Shown here: positions 43,917 through 52,613 of the stretch, one piece after another
Layout: each line of letters begins with the position of its first letter
How positions within the stretch are numbered: position 1 is the first letter of the stretch
Made by a program: the position numbers and the translations under genes
From: Herbaspirillum sp. SJZ107
GTDB lineage: Bacteria; Pseudomonadota; Gammaproteobacteria; Burkholderiales; Burkholderiaceae_D
Assembly: GCF_006715485.1 (NCBI RefSeq)
Contig: NZ_VFNH01000003.1
Span: 496,001-560,000 of the forward strand
DNA length: 64,000 nt
Direction of reading: 5' to 3'
The notes under the pieces: generated by a model
What the model was told of the DNA's origin: nothing
Database searches by the model: none
Seen by the model: only the letters and a program-made list of their open reading frames with translations

Positions 43917-45125
43917 ATGCATCCAGACTTCCAATCGCGCGCCGTGCTGCTGCAGCACATCCGCCATACCCGCAGCTTCTACGATCCGCGCTGCGTCGAC
44001 CCGAGCGGCGGCTTCTACCATTTCTACAAGGACGACGGCAGCGTCTACGATGCCCGCACCCGCCACCTGGTCAGCAGCACCCGCTTCGTGTTCAACTTCG
44101 CCATGGCGTGGCGCCAGTTCGGCGAGGCGGCCGACCGCGCGCGCGTGCTGCACGGCCTGCGCTTTCTGAGAGATGCGCACCGCAACCCGGCGACCGGCGG
44201 CTATGCATGGACGCTCGACTGGAACGAAGGTACGAAGACCGTCACCGACGACACCAACCACTGCTACGGCCTGGCCTTCGTGCTGCTGGCCTATGCACAC
44301 GGGCTGATGGCCGGCGTGGCCGAGGCGCGCGCCTGGCTGGATGAAACCTTCGACCTGATGGAGCAGCGCTTCTGGGAGCCGCAGCACGGCCTGTACGCCG
44401 ACGAAGCCAGCGGTGACTGGTCGCGCCTCGACGGCTACCGAGGCCAGAACGCCAACATGCACGCCTGCGAGGCGATGCTGGCCGCCTTCGACGCCACCGG
44501 CGACCTGCGCTACCTGGCACGCGCCGAGACGCTGGCGCACAACATCACCGTGCGCCAGGCCGGCCTGTACGGCAACCTGGTGTGGGAACACTACAACGCC
44601 GACTGGTCGGTCGACCCCGACTACAACCGCCACGACAGCACCAACATCTTCCGTCCCTGGGGCTACCAGCCGGGGCACCTGGCCGAATGGGCCAAGCTGC
44701 TGCTCATCCTGGAACGGCACAGTGCTCAATTGAGCAATCCGGCCGACTGGCTGCTGCCGCGCGCGCGCGCGCTGTTCGACGCTGCCCTGACCAAGGCCTG
44801 GGATGGCAAACATGGCGGGATCTACTACGGCTTTGCGCCGGACGGCAGCATCTGCGATCCGCAAAAATACTTCTGGGTGCAGGCCGAGAGCCTGGCGGCG
44901 GCGGCCCTGCTGGGTGCGCGCACCGGCGACGCCGCGTATTGGGACTGGTACGACCGCATCTGGGCCTACAGCTGGGCCCACTTCGTCGACCACCAGCACG
45001 GCGCCTGGTACCGCATCCTGGGACCGGCCAACCAAAAGCTGACCGACGAGAAAAGCCCGGCCGGCAAGGTCGACTATCACACCATGGGTGCGTGCTACGA
45101 GGTGCTGAACGTACTCGACAAGTAA
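43917..45125 (+). CDS. AGE-family epimerase/isomerase, probably D-mannose isomerase or mannobiose 2-epimerase type
   Basis: A 402-residue (alpha/alpha)6-barrel protein with the N-acylglucosamine 2-epimerase pattern: SSTRFVFNFAMAWRQFG, RGQNANMHACEAMLAAF, WGYQPGHLAEWAKLL and YHTMGACYEVL. Catalytic His residues are expected in the last two. Members include D-mannose isomerase, cellobiose 2-epimerase and GlcNAc 2-epimerase. With no signal peptide it is cytoplasmic. It lies 43 bases after the LacI-type regulator and near the GH5/GH27 genes, which favours conversion of imported mannose or manno-oligosaccharide. Confidence 0.82.
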   Translation: MHPDFQSRAVLLQHIRHTRSFYDPRCVDPSGGFYHFYKDDGSVYDARTRHLVSSTRFVFNFAMAWRQFGEAADRARVLHGLRFLRDAHRNPATGGYAWTLDWNEGTKTVTDDTNHCYGLAFVLLAYAHGLMAGVAEARAWLDETFDLMEQRFWEPQHGLYADEASGDWSRLDGYRGQNANMHACEAMLAAFDATGDLRYLARAETLAHNITVRQAGLYGNLVWEHYNADWSVDPDYNRHDSTNIFRPWGYQPGHLAEWAKLLLILERHSAQLSNPADWLLPRARALFDAALTKAWDGKHGGIYYGFAPDGSICDPQKYFWVQAESLAAAALLGARTGDAAYWDWYDRIWAYSWAHFVDHQHGAWYRILGPANQKLTDEKSPAGKVDYHTMGACYEVLNVLDK

Positions 45126-45132
45126 GTGGAGC

Positions 45133-45801
45133 TTACTTTTTCGGGCTGAACAGGCGGAAAGCGGCGCGCGCATTCGCCTTCACCGCGTAATCGATCTTGG
45201 CGATCTGCTCTTCCAGCGCCTCCGCCAGCACGCTCGAGGGACTGGGCGGCGGCAGGTGCAGGTGGGCGTCGGCTTCGCCGTATTCGCGGTGGATTTCCAT
45301 GCCCGCCTTCTTGGCGATGTGCATCATGGTGCGGTTCGAGGACAGGCACTGCATGTACAGGGTGTCGACGTCGACATTGCGGCAGTGGGTGGCGGCGCGC
45401 TCGAACAAGCGCGTGCCGACGCCCTGCCCGCGCGCCGATGTCGACACCGATACGCCGAACTCGGCCACCTTTTCCTTGTCGGTGTAGTGGATGCTGTCCG
45501 GGTGCGCCTCTTTCGACGTAACCGCCAGATGGCCGACGCCGACCAGCTGGAACACACGGTTGTAGACGCCGAACACGATGTCCCTGGCGAAATCGAGCTT
45601 CGCCACGTAGGCTTCCACGCGCTCGTCGGGGAGCATGCTGCCGAAGCGCAGCAGGCGGTCGTTGCTGTCGAGGGCCATGAAGTGGCGCAGGACGCGGCGG
45701 CGGTCGCGCTCGCTCAAGGCCTTGACGAGGACCGGCTGGCGGCCGTTCTTGCCCTTCAGACTTTTCAGCCAGCGGCGGAGGGGATTGTCCTGCGGTGTCA
45801 T
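45133..45801 (-). CDS. GNAT-family N-acetyltransferase
   Basis: A 222-residue acetyltransferase. The acetyl-CoA binding loop is seen as VSTSARGQGVGTRLFERA. The N-terminal part (VLVKALSERDRRRVLRHF, then NDRLLRFG) is typical of a betaproteobacterial GNAT group of unknown substrate. The start is uncertain: the ATG at 45801 gives a normal-length product, but ATG at 45840 or a start at 45891 that overlaps cca would also be open. No good ribosome-binding site separates them. It converges with the AGE epimerase gene (7 bases between stops) and follows cca. Confidence 0.75.
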   Translation of the reverse strand: MTPQDNPLRRWLKSLKGKNGRQPVLVKALSERDRRRVLRHFMALDSNDRLLRFGSMLPDERVEAYVAKLDFARDIVFGVYNRVFQLVGVGHLAVTSKEAHPDSIHYTDKEKVAEFGVSVSTSARGQGVGTRLFERAATHCRNVDVDTLYMQCLSSNRTMMHIAKKAGMEIHREYGEADAHLHLPPPSPSSVLAEALEEQIAKIDYAVKANARAAFRLFSPKK

Positions 45802-45877
45802 GGGGAGGAAAGGTTTTGTGCGGTGCACCAATCCTTCCATTGTAATGGATTGGTGTTCGTCCGTCGTTTCCGACGAT

Positions 45878-47122
45878 TCAGTCGCGCACATCCCCCAGCG
45901 CCGCCTTCACTGCCGCTACCCTGGCTGCATGCACCGCTTCCGGAATCCGTGCCTTGTCCGCGGCGAAGCGTTCCGCGACCTCGCCCGCGTTCACGGCGCG
46001 CGCCGCCGCCAGCGCCCGCAACAAATAGGGTCCCTGCGGATAATCGCGATAGCGCATGTCGTGGGTCTCGTGCCCGCGCCCGCGCGCGTCGCATTCGGAT
46101 GCCAGCAGCATCTGGGCGAAGCGCTCGGGCTTGCGGAAGGCGTCGCAGCGTTCGAACAGGGTCACGATGGTCTTCGGCCGCAATTCCATGGCGCGGCTGA
46201 CGTTGCCGTGTTCGCGCGCAGTCATGACCGCCAGGTCACGACAATCGGTCGGCACGCGCAGGCGTTTGCATAAGTCGGTGATCAGGCGCGGCCCCATGCC
46301 TTCGTGGCCATGGTGCTTGGGCCAATGCTCGGCCGGCGTCACGCCCTTGCCGAGGTCGTGCATCAGGGCGGCAAAGCGGATCGGCAAGTCGAAGCCGCGC
46401 TCGGCCGCATAGTCGATCACCAGCATCATGTGGACGCCGGTATCGACTTCCGGGTGGTGCAACGGCGGCTGCGGCACACCCCACAGCGCATCCAGCTCGG
46501 GCAGGATGCGGGCCAGGGCGCCGCAATCGCGCAGCACCGCAAACATGCGCGACGGTTTCTGTTCCATCAGCCCGCGCGACAGTTCCTGCCACACGCGTTC
46601 CGGCACCAGTGCGTCGACCTCGCCCTCGTCCACCATCCTGCGCATCAGGACGTTGGTCGCGTCCGCCACACGGAAATCCGGAAAGCGGGCGGCAAAGCGC
46701 GCCAGGCGCAGGATGCGGACCGGATCTTCCGCAAAGGCTTCGGAGACATGGCGGAACACGCGCTCGCGCAAATCCTGCTGTCCGCCGTAGGGATCGACGA
46801 TGCTGCCGTCCTCGGCACGCGCCATCGCATTGATGGTGAGATCGCGCCTTATTAAATCGTCTTCCAGCCTGACCTCGGGCGAGGTGTGGAACACGAAGCC
46901 GTGGTAGCCCGGCGCGGTCTTGCGTTCGGTGCGCGCCAGCGCGTATTCCTCCTGCGTTTGCGGGTGCAGGAAGACTGGAAAATCCTTGCCGACCGGACGG
47001 AAACCCTGGGCAATCATCTGATCCGGGGTGGCGCCGACCACGACCCAGTCGTGGTCCTGCACCGGCAGCCCCAGCAATTCATCGCGCACCGCGCCGCCGA
47101 CGACGTAAATCTGCATCGGCAT
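45878..47122 (-). CDS. cca: CCA-adding enzyme (multifunctional tRNA nucleotidyltransferase)
   Basis: Class II CCA-adding enzyme that builds or repairs the 3' CCA end of tRNAs. The product is 414 residues. Motifs are GGAVRD (9-14), the catalytic acids in QDHDWVVVG (Asp23 and Asp25), the RRDLTINAMA region and a C-terminal HD phosphohydrolase domain (FAALMHDLGKG), as in E. coli. The start at 47122 overlaps the upstream stop (TGATG); a Met two codons later (47116) is equally open. The tRNAs seen here encode CCA, so the enzyme's role is repair. Confidence 0.93.
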   Translation of the reverse strand: MPMQIYVVGGAVRDELLGLPVQDHDWVVVGATPDQMIAQGFRPVGKDFPVFLHPQTQEEYALARTERKTAPGYHGFVFHTSPEVRLEDDLIRRDLTINAMARAEDGSIVDPYGGQQDLRERVFRHVSEAFAEDPVRILRLARFAARFPDFRVADATNVLMRRMVDEGEVDALVPERVWQELSRGLMEQKPSRMFAVLRDCGALARILPELDALWGVPQPPLHHPEVDTGVHMMLVIDYAAERGFDLPIRFAALMHDLGKGVTPAEHWPKHHGHEGMGPRLITDLCKRLRVPTDCRDLAVMTAREHGNVSRAMELRPKTIVTLFERCDAFRKPERFAQMLLASECDARGRGHETHDMRYRDYPQGPYLLRALAAARAVNAGEVAERFAADKARIPEAVHAARVAAVKAALGDVRD

Positions 47123-47838
47123 CAGTCCGGCAAGTCGTCTTCGTGGCCGGCGGCGATCTCGGTTTCCTGCAGCGCTTCCTCGACCCAGCGCGCCACCGCC
47201 GGATGGGCCTGCATGCGGTCGCAATACGCCTGCAGCGCCGGCGCCAGCGCCACGCCATAGGTTTTGAAACGCATCACGACCGGCGCATAGAAGGCGTCGG
47301 CAATCGAGAAATCGCCGAACAGGAAGCGGTGGTGGCCGAAGCGCGCCAGGCACTCTTCCCAGATTTCGCAGATGCGGCCGATGTCGGCCTGGGCGCCCGG
47401 CGTGCGGCCGCGGCCCGGCAATTTGGCCTTGATGTTCATCGACATCGCCATGCGCAGGTCGGGGAAACCCGAATGCATCTCGGCCACGACCGAGCGCGCC
47501 AGGGCGCGCGCCGCCACGTCTTGCGGCCACAAATGTTTATCGGGAAATTGCTCAGCCAAGTATTCGCAAATCGCGAGGCTGTCCCAGATCGTCATCTCGC
47601 CGGCCAGCAGGACCGGCACCCGGCCGGCGGCCGAGAAGCGGGCGATGTTGGCCGAGGTATCGGGCTGGTCGAGCAGGACGCGCACTTCGGTAAACGGGAT
47701 GCCGGCCGCCACCGCCGCCACCCACGGGCGCATCGACCACGACGAGTAATTCTTGTTGCCGATGACCAGGGTCAGGCCGGCCTGGCGGGCCTGGTCGAGG
47801 GTTTGCGTGAGCGTCGGGTCGAGTTCGATTGTCTGCAT
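47122..47838 (-). CDS. Glutathione S-transferase family protein
   Basis: A 238-residue GST-fold protein. The N-terminal thioredoxin-like part contains LVIGNKNYSSWSMRPWVA, with the Ser/Tyr region that would bind glutathione, and GRVPVLLAGEMTIWDSLAICEYL with the typical cis-Pro and glutathione-contact Asp-Ser. The C-terminal helical domain contains FLFGDFSIADAFYAPV, the usual N-capping box. Its substrate is unknown. It precedes cca with stop and start codons sharing one base. Confidence 0.87.
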   Translation of the reverse strand: MQTIELDPTLTQTLDQARQAGLTLVIGNKNYSSWSMRPWVAAVAAGIPFTEVRVLLDQPDTSANIARFSAAGRVPVLLAGEMTIWDSLAICEYLAEQFPDKHLWPQDVAARALARSVVAEMHSGFPDLRMAMSMNIKAKLPGRGRTPGAQADIGRICEIWEECLARFGHHRFLFGDFSIADAFYAPVVMRFKTYGVALAPALQAYCDRMQAHPAVARWVEEALQETEIAAGHEDDLPD

Positions 47839-47877
47839 GGCGCGCTGGGGCTTTCGGGTCTGGATGCGGTCTTCAGG

Positions 47878-48849
47878 TTAGCGTCCGGCGCGGGCGCGCA
47901 GGACGTCGATGCGGCCGGTCGGCGACAGATACTGCGGCGCGACGGCCTCGAGCGCCGTGAGCTTGATTCCCAGCGCCTCGGCTGTCAAGACCTGCATAGA
48001 CGGATTTACAACTTTATTGACGACATTATCGACTTTCATCGAGTCCAGGTTGTCGCGGCTGATCAGCGGCGTGCCGGGCAACAGCTCGAAGAACATGGCC
48101 TGCAGCCGCGCCAGGCCATCCGGCAAGCCGATGACTTTGCGCTCGTGGCCGCTGTAGCGTCCGGCCAGGTGTACCAGCTCGGCCAGGGTGTAGACGCGCG
48201 GCCCGCCCAGTTCATAAGTCTTGCCGGCCGTGTGGCGATCGAACAGCGCCCGCACGAAGGCATCGGCAACGTCGCCGACGTACACCGGCTGGAAGCGCGC
48301 CCTGGCGCAGGCCAGCGGCACGATTGGCACGTGGCGCTGCAGCCGTGCAAACATGTTCAGGAAATTGTCTTCCTCGCCGAACACGACCGAAGGACGGAAG
48401 ATCGTCGCCGCCACCGCCGGGTTGGCGGATGCGGCGCGTTCGCCGTCGGCCTTGGAACGCTGGTACATCGACGGCCCCTGCGGATCGGCGCCCAGCGCAC
48501 TCATGTGCAGATAGCGCGGCACGCCGGCGGCGGCGCAGGCCTCGACTATGCGGCGCGGCAACTCGACGTGGGCGCGCCGGAATCCTTCGCCATACGGCGT
48601 GCCGCGTTGCGCATACAGGATGCCGACCAGGTTGATCACCGCGCTCTTGCCGGCCACCAGGCGGCGCAGCGTGGCGTCGTCGTGGATGTTCGCTTCGACG
48701 ATGTCGACGCCGAGCGGCATCAGGTGCATCGCATGTGCTTCGTGGCGCGTCGGTACCGCGATGCTCACGCCCTTCTCCGCCAGCCGTGCCGCCACGTGAC
48801 TGCCGATGAATCCACTTCCTCCAATCAACAGCACCGACAGCTCGGCCAT
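47878..48849 (-). CDS. NDUFA9-like NAD(P)-binding SDR-type protein
   Basis: A 323-residue atypical short-chain dehydrogenase/epimerase. The Rossmann motif is LLIGGSGFIGSHVAARL, and SMYQRSKADGE is present in place of a standard Tyr-x3-Lys site. The C-terminal part (GRIDVLRARAG end) is family-typical. Eukaryotic relatives are the complex I accessory subunit NDUFA9; bacterial members bind NAD(P) with unknown substrates. It lies 29 bases downstream of the lytic transglycosylase and 39 bases before the GST gene, an arrangement common in betaproteobacteria. Confidence 0.85.
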   Translation of the reverse strand: MAELSVLLIGGSGFIGSHVAARLAEKGVSIAVPTRHEAHAMHLMPLGVDIVEANIHDDATLRRLVAGKSAVINLVGILYAQRGTPYGEGFRRAHVELPRRIVEACAAAGVPRYLHMSALGADPQGPSMYQRSKADGERAASANPAVAATIFRPSVVFGEEDNFLNMFARLQRHVPIVPLACARARFQPVYVGDVADAFVRALFDRHTAGKTYELGGPRVYTLAELVHLAGRYSGHERKVIGLPDGLARLQAMFFELLPGTPLISRDNLDSMKVDNVVNKVVNPSMQVLTAEALGIKLTALEAVAPQYLSPTGRIDVLRARAGR

Positions 48850-48878
48850 GGTCGTCCCCTTGTCGTATTAATCGATCC

Positions 48879-51035
48879 TCATGGCAGGCCGAGGGCGTTG
48901 CCGCGCGGCGTGATCGTGCCCAGGCGGGCCTTGAGCGATTGCGGACGCTTTTCGAACAGCGCCGCATAGTTCGTTGCGTTCGACATCACATTGCGCACGT
49001 AGTTGCGGGTTTCTTCGAAAGGAATGGATTCGACGAACACCGCCCCTTCCATCGGCGCCGCCAGCAGCCCGCGCCAGTTGCGTGCCCGCCCCGGACCGGC
49101 ATTGTAAGCGGCTGTCGCCAGCACCTGCGAACCGTCGGCGTTGTTCAGCACCATGTTCAAGTAATTAGTGCCAAGCAAGATATTCGTGCGGATATCGTTC
49201 AGCATGCCGTGGCCATAGTCGTCCAGGCCGATCTTGCCAGCCACCCATTTCGCGGTCGACGGCATCACCTGCATCAATCCGGATGCCCCGACGCCGGACT
49301 GGGCATCGGTAATGAAACGCGATTCCTGGCGGATCAGGCCGTACACCCAGGCCTGGTCCAGGCCCAGTCCCTGCGCGGTCGGGTGCAGGATGTCGTTGTG
49401 CGGCGCCGGGAAGCGCTGGGTGTAATCGAACTCGGTGCGGGTGCGCTCCGAGGTGTTGACCATGCGGTCCAGGATCTGGTTCTGGCGCGCATACTCGGCT
49501 GCCGCGAGCAACTGGCGCTCGGAAAGATTGCTCACCGTCCAGTTCCACTCGCGCGTCCCCTCGAAGCGCATGCGCATGCCGAAGAATTTCAGGGCGCGCT
49601 TGAATCCCGGATTGGCGGCGGCCTGCGCTACTTCGACCGGGGTCAAGGGCGCTGCGCCAGGCGGGATCGTCACCTGCATGCCGACTTCTTCCATCGCCAG
49701 CTGACCATAAAAACTGTTCTGGTCAGCAATGCGACGATACAGCGCCTGGGCATCCTCGGTGCGGCCCTGGGCCTGCATGGCGCGCCCCAGCCAGTAGGTC
49801 CAGGCCGTCAGCGCCTGCTGGTCGGGCGGCATCGATTCGATAGTGGCGCGCACCGTCTTCCAGTCGCCGCGGCGCAGCGCGATCCGGGTCTTCCACTCGA
49901 GCTGGGTTTCCGACAGTGGGGCGCCGGCCGCGCGCTGCCAGTAATCGTAGGCGTCGGGTGCCAGCGTCAGCGACGCCGCCAGCGCGATGTTCGACCAGCC
50001 GATCGCACGCTCCTCGGCCGACAGTGTCGATGCATTCTTGTCCAGCGCCACCGTCGCCAGCTTCAGGCTGGTGCGCGCCATGCGGCCGATCGCGACCAGG
50101 TAGATTTCGTGCTCGGCGCGCGTGTTGCCGATGCCGCGCGCCATCGCCAGCGCCGGTACGTCGACCGCCTGCGCCGCGCGCGTGTCCGACGCACCCAGCA
50201 GCAATGCGGTACGGCGCGCGGGCCCGGTCGCGTGCATCTCGCCGGCCAGGCGCAGTTGGGCCAGCAGGTCGGCCTGGTTGAATTGTCCGGACTGGGCCAG
50301 CTGCGCCACCAGCGCCGCGCAGGCCTCGCCGTACTGGGGCGGATTGTCGAGCAGCGCGCGCGCCTCGGCCGCCACCCGTTCGCCCTTGATGGCGCGCGAC
50401 AGCAGTGCGTAGCACTTGACCTGGTAGTCGTCTTTCTTGACGAAAAGGGGCAGCTCGCGGTCGAAATTCACCCAGTCGCGCTTGCGGCCGAGCTCGAGCA
50501 GCCAGTCGTTGCGCATGCGGTCGGCAATGGCGCTGCCTTCGTAGCGCTTCAGGAAATCGAGCACCTCGGCGTCGCTGGCGTCGCGCAGGCGCGGTTTGAG
50601 CCGATAATAGTCGACATATGAGGGAATCGCGTAGTTCGGCAGCCGCGAGGCGAGTCCGGCCGCGCGGTTGGCGTCGCCCTGGCGGGCGGCGTCGCGCAAT
50701 TGCAGGAAGATCTCGTCCTGTTCGCGGCTGGCATCGTTGGCGACCAGTAGCACGGTGCCGGCAGGCGCGGCAGCGCTGGCGGCCGGCATTGCTGCGGCCG
50801 GCGCTCCGGTGGCCGGCGCTCCGGCGGCCGGCGCTCCGGTGGCTGGCACGCCAGCGGCTGGGGTGCCCGTGGCTGGGGCCGAGGTGGCGGGCGCTGTGGT
50901 GGGAGCAATTGGCGCTGCGGCCTGGGCCGAGGCAGCGGAAGCAACGACAAACGAGATCAAGCCCGTGGCGGCAAGACTGGCGCCGGCAAACAGTTTTTGC
51001 GGAAACATCAATCCAACTTTCAATTTACGCTTCAT
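48879..51035 (-). CDS. Lytic murein transglycosylase (Slt type)
   Basis: A 718-residue periplasmic enzyme that cuts peptidoglycan glycan strands and leaves 1,6-anhydro-muramic ends. The signal peptide (ATGLISFVVASAASAQA) is followed by an Ala/Pro/Gly-rich linker at about residues 36-80, a long alpha-helical superhelix (about 90-500) and the C-terminal lysozyme-like domain with catalytic Glu in GLIRQESRF, then GLMQVMPSTAKWVA and AYNAGPGR. The start is uncertain among ATGs at 51044, 51035 and 51008; 51035 follows GGATG. The first gene of the Slt-NDUFA9-GST-cca-GNAT set, it overlaps or touches the divergent cyclo-ligase start. Confidence 0.88.
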   Translation of the reverse strand: MKRKLKVGLMFPQKLFAGASLAATGLISFVVASAASAQAAAPIAPTTAPATSAPATGTPAAGVPATGAPAAGAPATGAPAAAMPAASAAAPAGTVLLVANDASREQDEIFLQLRDAARQGDANRAAGLASRLPNYAIPSYVDYYRLKPRLRDASDAEVLDFLKRYEGSAIADRMRNDWLLELGRKRDWVNFDRELPLFVKKDDYQVKCYALLSRAIKGERVAAEARALLDNPPQYGEACAALVAQLAQSGQFNQADLLAQLRLAGEMHATGPARRTALLLGASDTRAAQAVDVPALAMARGIGNTRAEHEIYLVAIGRMARTSLKLATVALDKNASTLSAEERAIGWSNIALAASLTLAPDAYDYWQRAAGAPLSETQLEWKTRIALRRGDWKTVRATIESMPPDQQALTAWTYWLGRAMQAQGRTEDAQALYRRIADQNSFYGQLAMEEVGMQVTIPPGAAPLTPVEVAQAAANPGFKRALKFFGMRMRFEGTREWNWTVSNLSERQLLAAAEYARQNQILDRMVNTSERTRTEFDYTQRFPAPHNDILHPTAQGLGLDQAWVYGLIRQESRFITDAQSGVGASGLMQVMPSTAKWVAGKIGLDDYGHGMLNDIRTNILLGTNYLNMVLNNADGSQVLATAAYNAGPGRARNWRGLLAAPMEGAVFVESIPFEETRNYVRNVMSNATNYAALFEKRPQSLKARLGTITPRGNALGLP
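50797..50901 (-). repeat. 15-bp tandem repeat inside the transglycosylase linker
   Basis: Seven degenerate 15-base units (50797-50901), most starting GCCGGCG or GCTGG, encode Ala/Pro/Gly/Thr repeats (APATG-, AAGAP-like) in the linker. Because the unit is a multiple of three, copy-number change would lengthen or shorten the linker without a frameshift. Confidence 0.8.
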
Positions 51036-51042
51036 ATCATCC

Positions 51043-51681
51043 ATGACCGGCGAATCAAGAATACCATGCGGCTCCGACGGCTTGCCAGACTCCAGTGCAA
51101 GCGTGGCGGGGGCGGAACAGACGACTTCACAACAGGCGGCCAAGACGGCCTTGCGCAAAGCGCTCAGAGCAGCACGTGGGGCTCTCGATCCAGCAATCAA
51201 GGTCCAGTGGGATGGCCATATCGGCGCCCAGGTGCTGGCCTGGTGGCGCTTGCGCCAGGTCGCCGGCATCGGCGTCTACTGGCCGCTGGCCGGCGAACCC
51301 GACCTGCGCGCCGCCTACGGCGAACTGGCCAAGGCCGGCGTGCGACTGGCGCTGCCGGTCGTCATGGAACGCGGCACCGCCCTCTCCTTTGTCGAATGGA
51401 CGCCGGGCGAACCGATGATGCCGGACGAGATGGGCATACAGGTACCGGCCGACCTGCGCTTCGTGGCACGCCCATCGGCCTTGCTGGTGCCCTGCCTGGG
51501 ATTCAACGACGAGAATTACCGGCTGGGCTATGGCGGCGGCTATTACGACCGCACGCTGGAGACGGCACCGCGCCCCCACACGCTGGGCATTGCCTATAGT
51601 AACCAGCGCGCCGTGTTCTCGCACGCTGCGCACGATGTGCCGCTGGATGTGATTGTGACGGAAACGACACAGATCACCTGA
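51043..51681 (+). CDS. 5-formyltetrahydrofolate cyclo-ligase
   Basis: ATP-dependent enzyme that converts 5-formyl-THF to 5,10-methenyl-THF, clearing the folinate formed by SHMT side activity. The product is up to 212 residues; the conserved core begins at AAKTALRKALRAARGAL, with the ATP/Mg site GYGGGYYDRTL. The ATG at 51043 is the first Met before the core, but a later GTG (51103) or other start is possible, since no ribosome-binding site is seen. It overlaps the divergent transglycosylase start through a shared CATG. It faces metF, another folate C1 enzyme, with a terminator between. Confidence 0.87.
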   Translation: MTGESRIPCGSDGLPDSSASVAGAEQTTSQQAAKTALRKALRAARGALDPAIKVQWDGHIGAQVLAWWRLRQVAGIGVYWPLAGEPDLRAAYGELAKAGVRLALPVVMERGTALSFVEWTPGEPMMPDEMGIQVPADLRFVARPSALLVPCLGFNDENYRLGYGGGYYDRTLETAPRPHTLGIAYSNQRAVFSHAAHDVPLDVIVTETTQIT

Positions 51682-51718
51682 CGCGGCTTACTTGATACAA
51701 CGGGCGATCGAATGAAAC

Positions 51719-51748
51719 ATGCCCGCGGGCCGGTGGGCGCGCGGGCAT
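51719..51748. terminator. Bidirectional terminator between cyclo-ligase gene and metF
   Basis: A perfect 9-bp stem (ATGCCCGCG / CGCGGGCAT) with a 12-base loop lies in the 95-base gap between convergent stops. On the minus strand it is followed by GTTTCATT; on the plus strand by CGGGGCTTTT. Either transcript could end here. Confidence 0.55.
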
Positions 51749-51776
51749 CGGGGCTTTTGCCGGCCTTGGTTCAGGC

Positions 51777-52613
51777 TCAGGCCGACTGCAGGCGTTGCCA
51801 GATCGCGGTCGTGGCCGCGGCCTGGTTCATGCTGTAGAAGTGCAGGCCCGGCGCGCCGCCGGCGAGCAGGCGTTCGCACAGGCTGCTCACCACGTCGAGG
51901 CCGAAGGCCTTGATCGAGGCCGAATCGTCACCGAAGCTGGCCAGCTTGAGTCGGATCCAGCGCGGGATCTCGGCACCGCACATTTCCGAGAAGCGCATCA
52001 GCTGCGTGTAGTTCGTGATCGGCATGATGCCGGCCACGATCGGCACGTCCACGCCGAGTTTGTGGACGTTGTCCACGAACTGGAAATAGGCGTCCGGATT
52101 GTAGAAGTACTGGGTGATCGCCGCGTTGGCGCCGGCTTGCACCTTGCGCGCGAAATTCTGCAGGTCGTCCTGCGGCGATTTCGCTTGCGGGTGCATCTCG
52201 GGATAGGCCGCGACTTCGATATGGAACCAGTCGCCGGTCTCGGCACGGATGAACTCGACCAGCTCGCTGGCATAGCGCAGTTCGCCCGCGCCGCCGTAAC
52301 CGCTCGGCAAGTCGCCGCGCAGGGCAACCAGGCGGCGCACGTTCTTCGCCTGGAATTCCTGCAGGATGGCGCGGATCGACGCGCGCGTGGCACCGACGCA
52401 GGACAAGTGCGGCGCCCCCTCGTGCCCTTCGGCCTGGATCTCGAGGACGGTCGCCAGCGTACCCTGCTGGGTACTGCCGCCGGCGCCGAAGGTCACCGAA
52501 AAGTATTTGGGATTGAGCTCGGCCAGTTTCTGCCGCGCCACACGCAGTTTGTCCGCACCCTCGGGGGTCTTGGGCGGGAAAAACTCGATACTGAGATTAG
52601 GGGTTTCCATCAT
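51777..52613 (-). CDS. metF: 5,10-methylenetetrahydrofolate reductase
   Basis: FAD enzyme that makes 5-methyl-THF for methionine synthase. The product is 278 residues, normal for bacterial MetF. The conserved SIEFFPPKTPEG at the N-terminus, SVTFGAGGSTQQGT and VALRGDLPSG sections are present, and the C-terminal substrate region includes AAITQYFYNPDAY. It overlaps the upstream small membrane protein gene by 17 bases. With ahcY and metK it forms a methyl-cycle cluster. An SAH riboswitch upstream of ahcY could control the whole transcript. Confidence 0.95.
   Translation of the reverse strand: MMETPNLSIEFFPPKTPEGADKLRVARQKLAELNPKYFSVTFGAGGSTQQGTLATVLEIQAEGHEGAPHLSCVGATRASIRAILQEFQAKNVRRLVALRGDLPSGYGGAGELRYASELVEFIRAETGDWFHIEVAAYPEMHPQAKSPQDDLQNFARKVQAGANAAITQYFYNPDAYFQFVDNVHKLGVDVPIVAGIMPITNYTQLMRFSEMCGAEIPRWIRLKLASFGDDSASIKAFGLDVVSSLCERLLAGGAPGLHFYSMNQAAATTAIWQRLQSA

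Noticed and set aside
44720..44735. Palindrome TGCTCAATTGAGCA in the epimerase gene
   Set aside because: It is inside a coding sequence that reads normally. With no promoter or partner site, chance is the simplest explanation.
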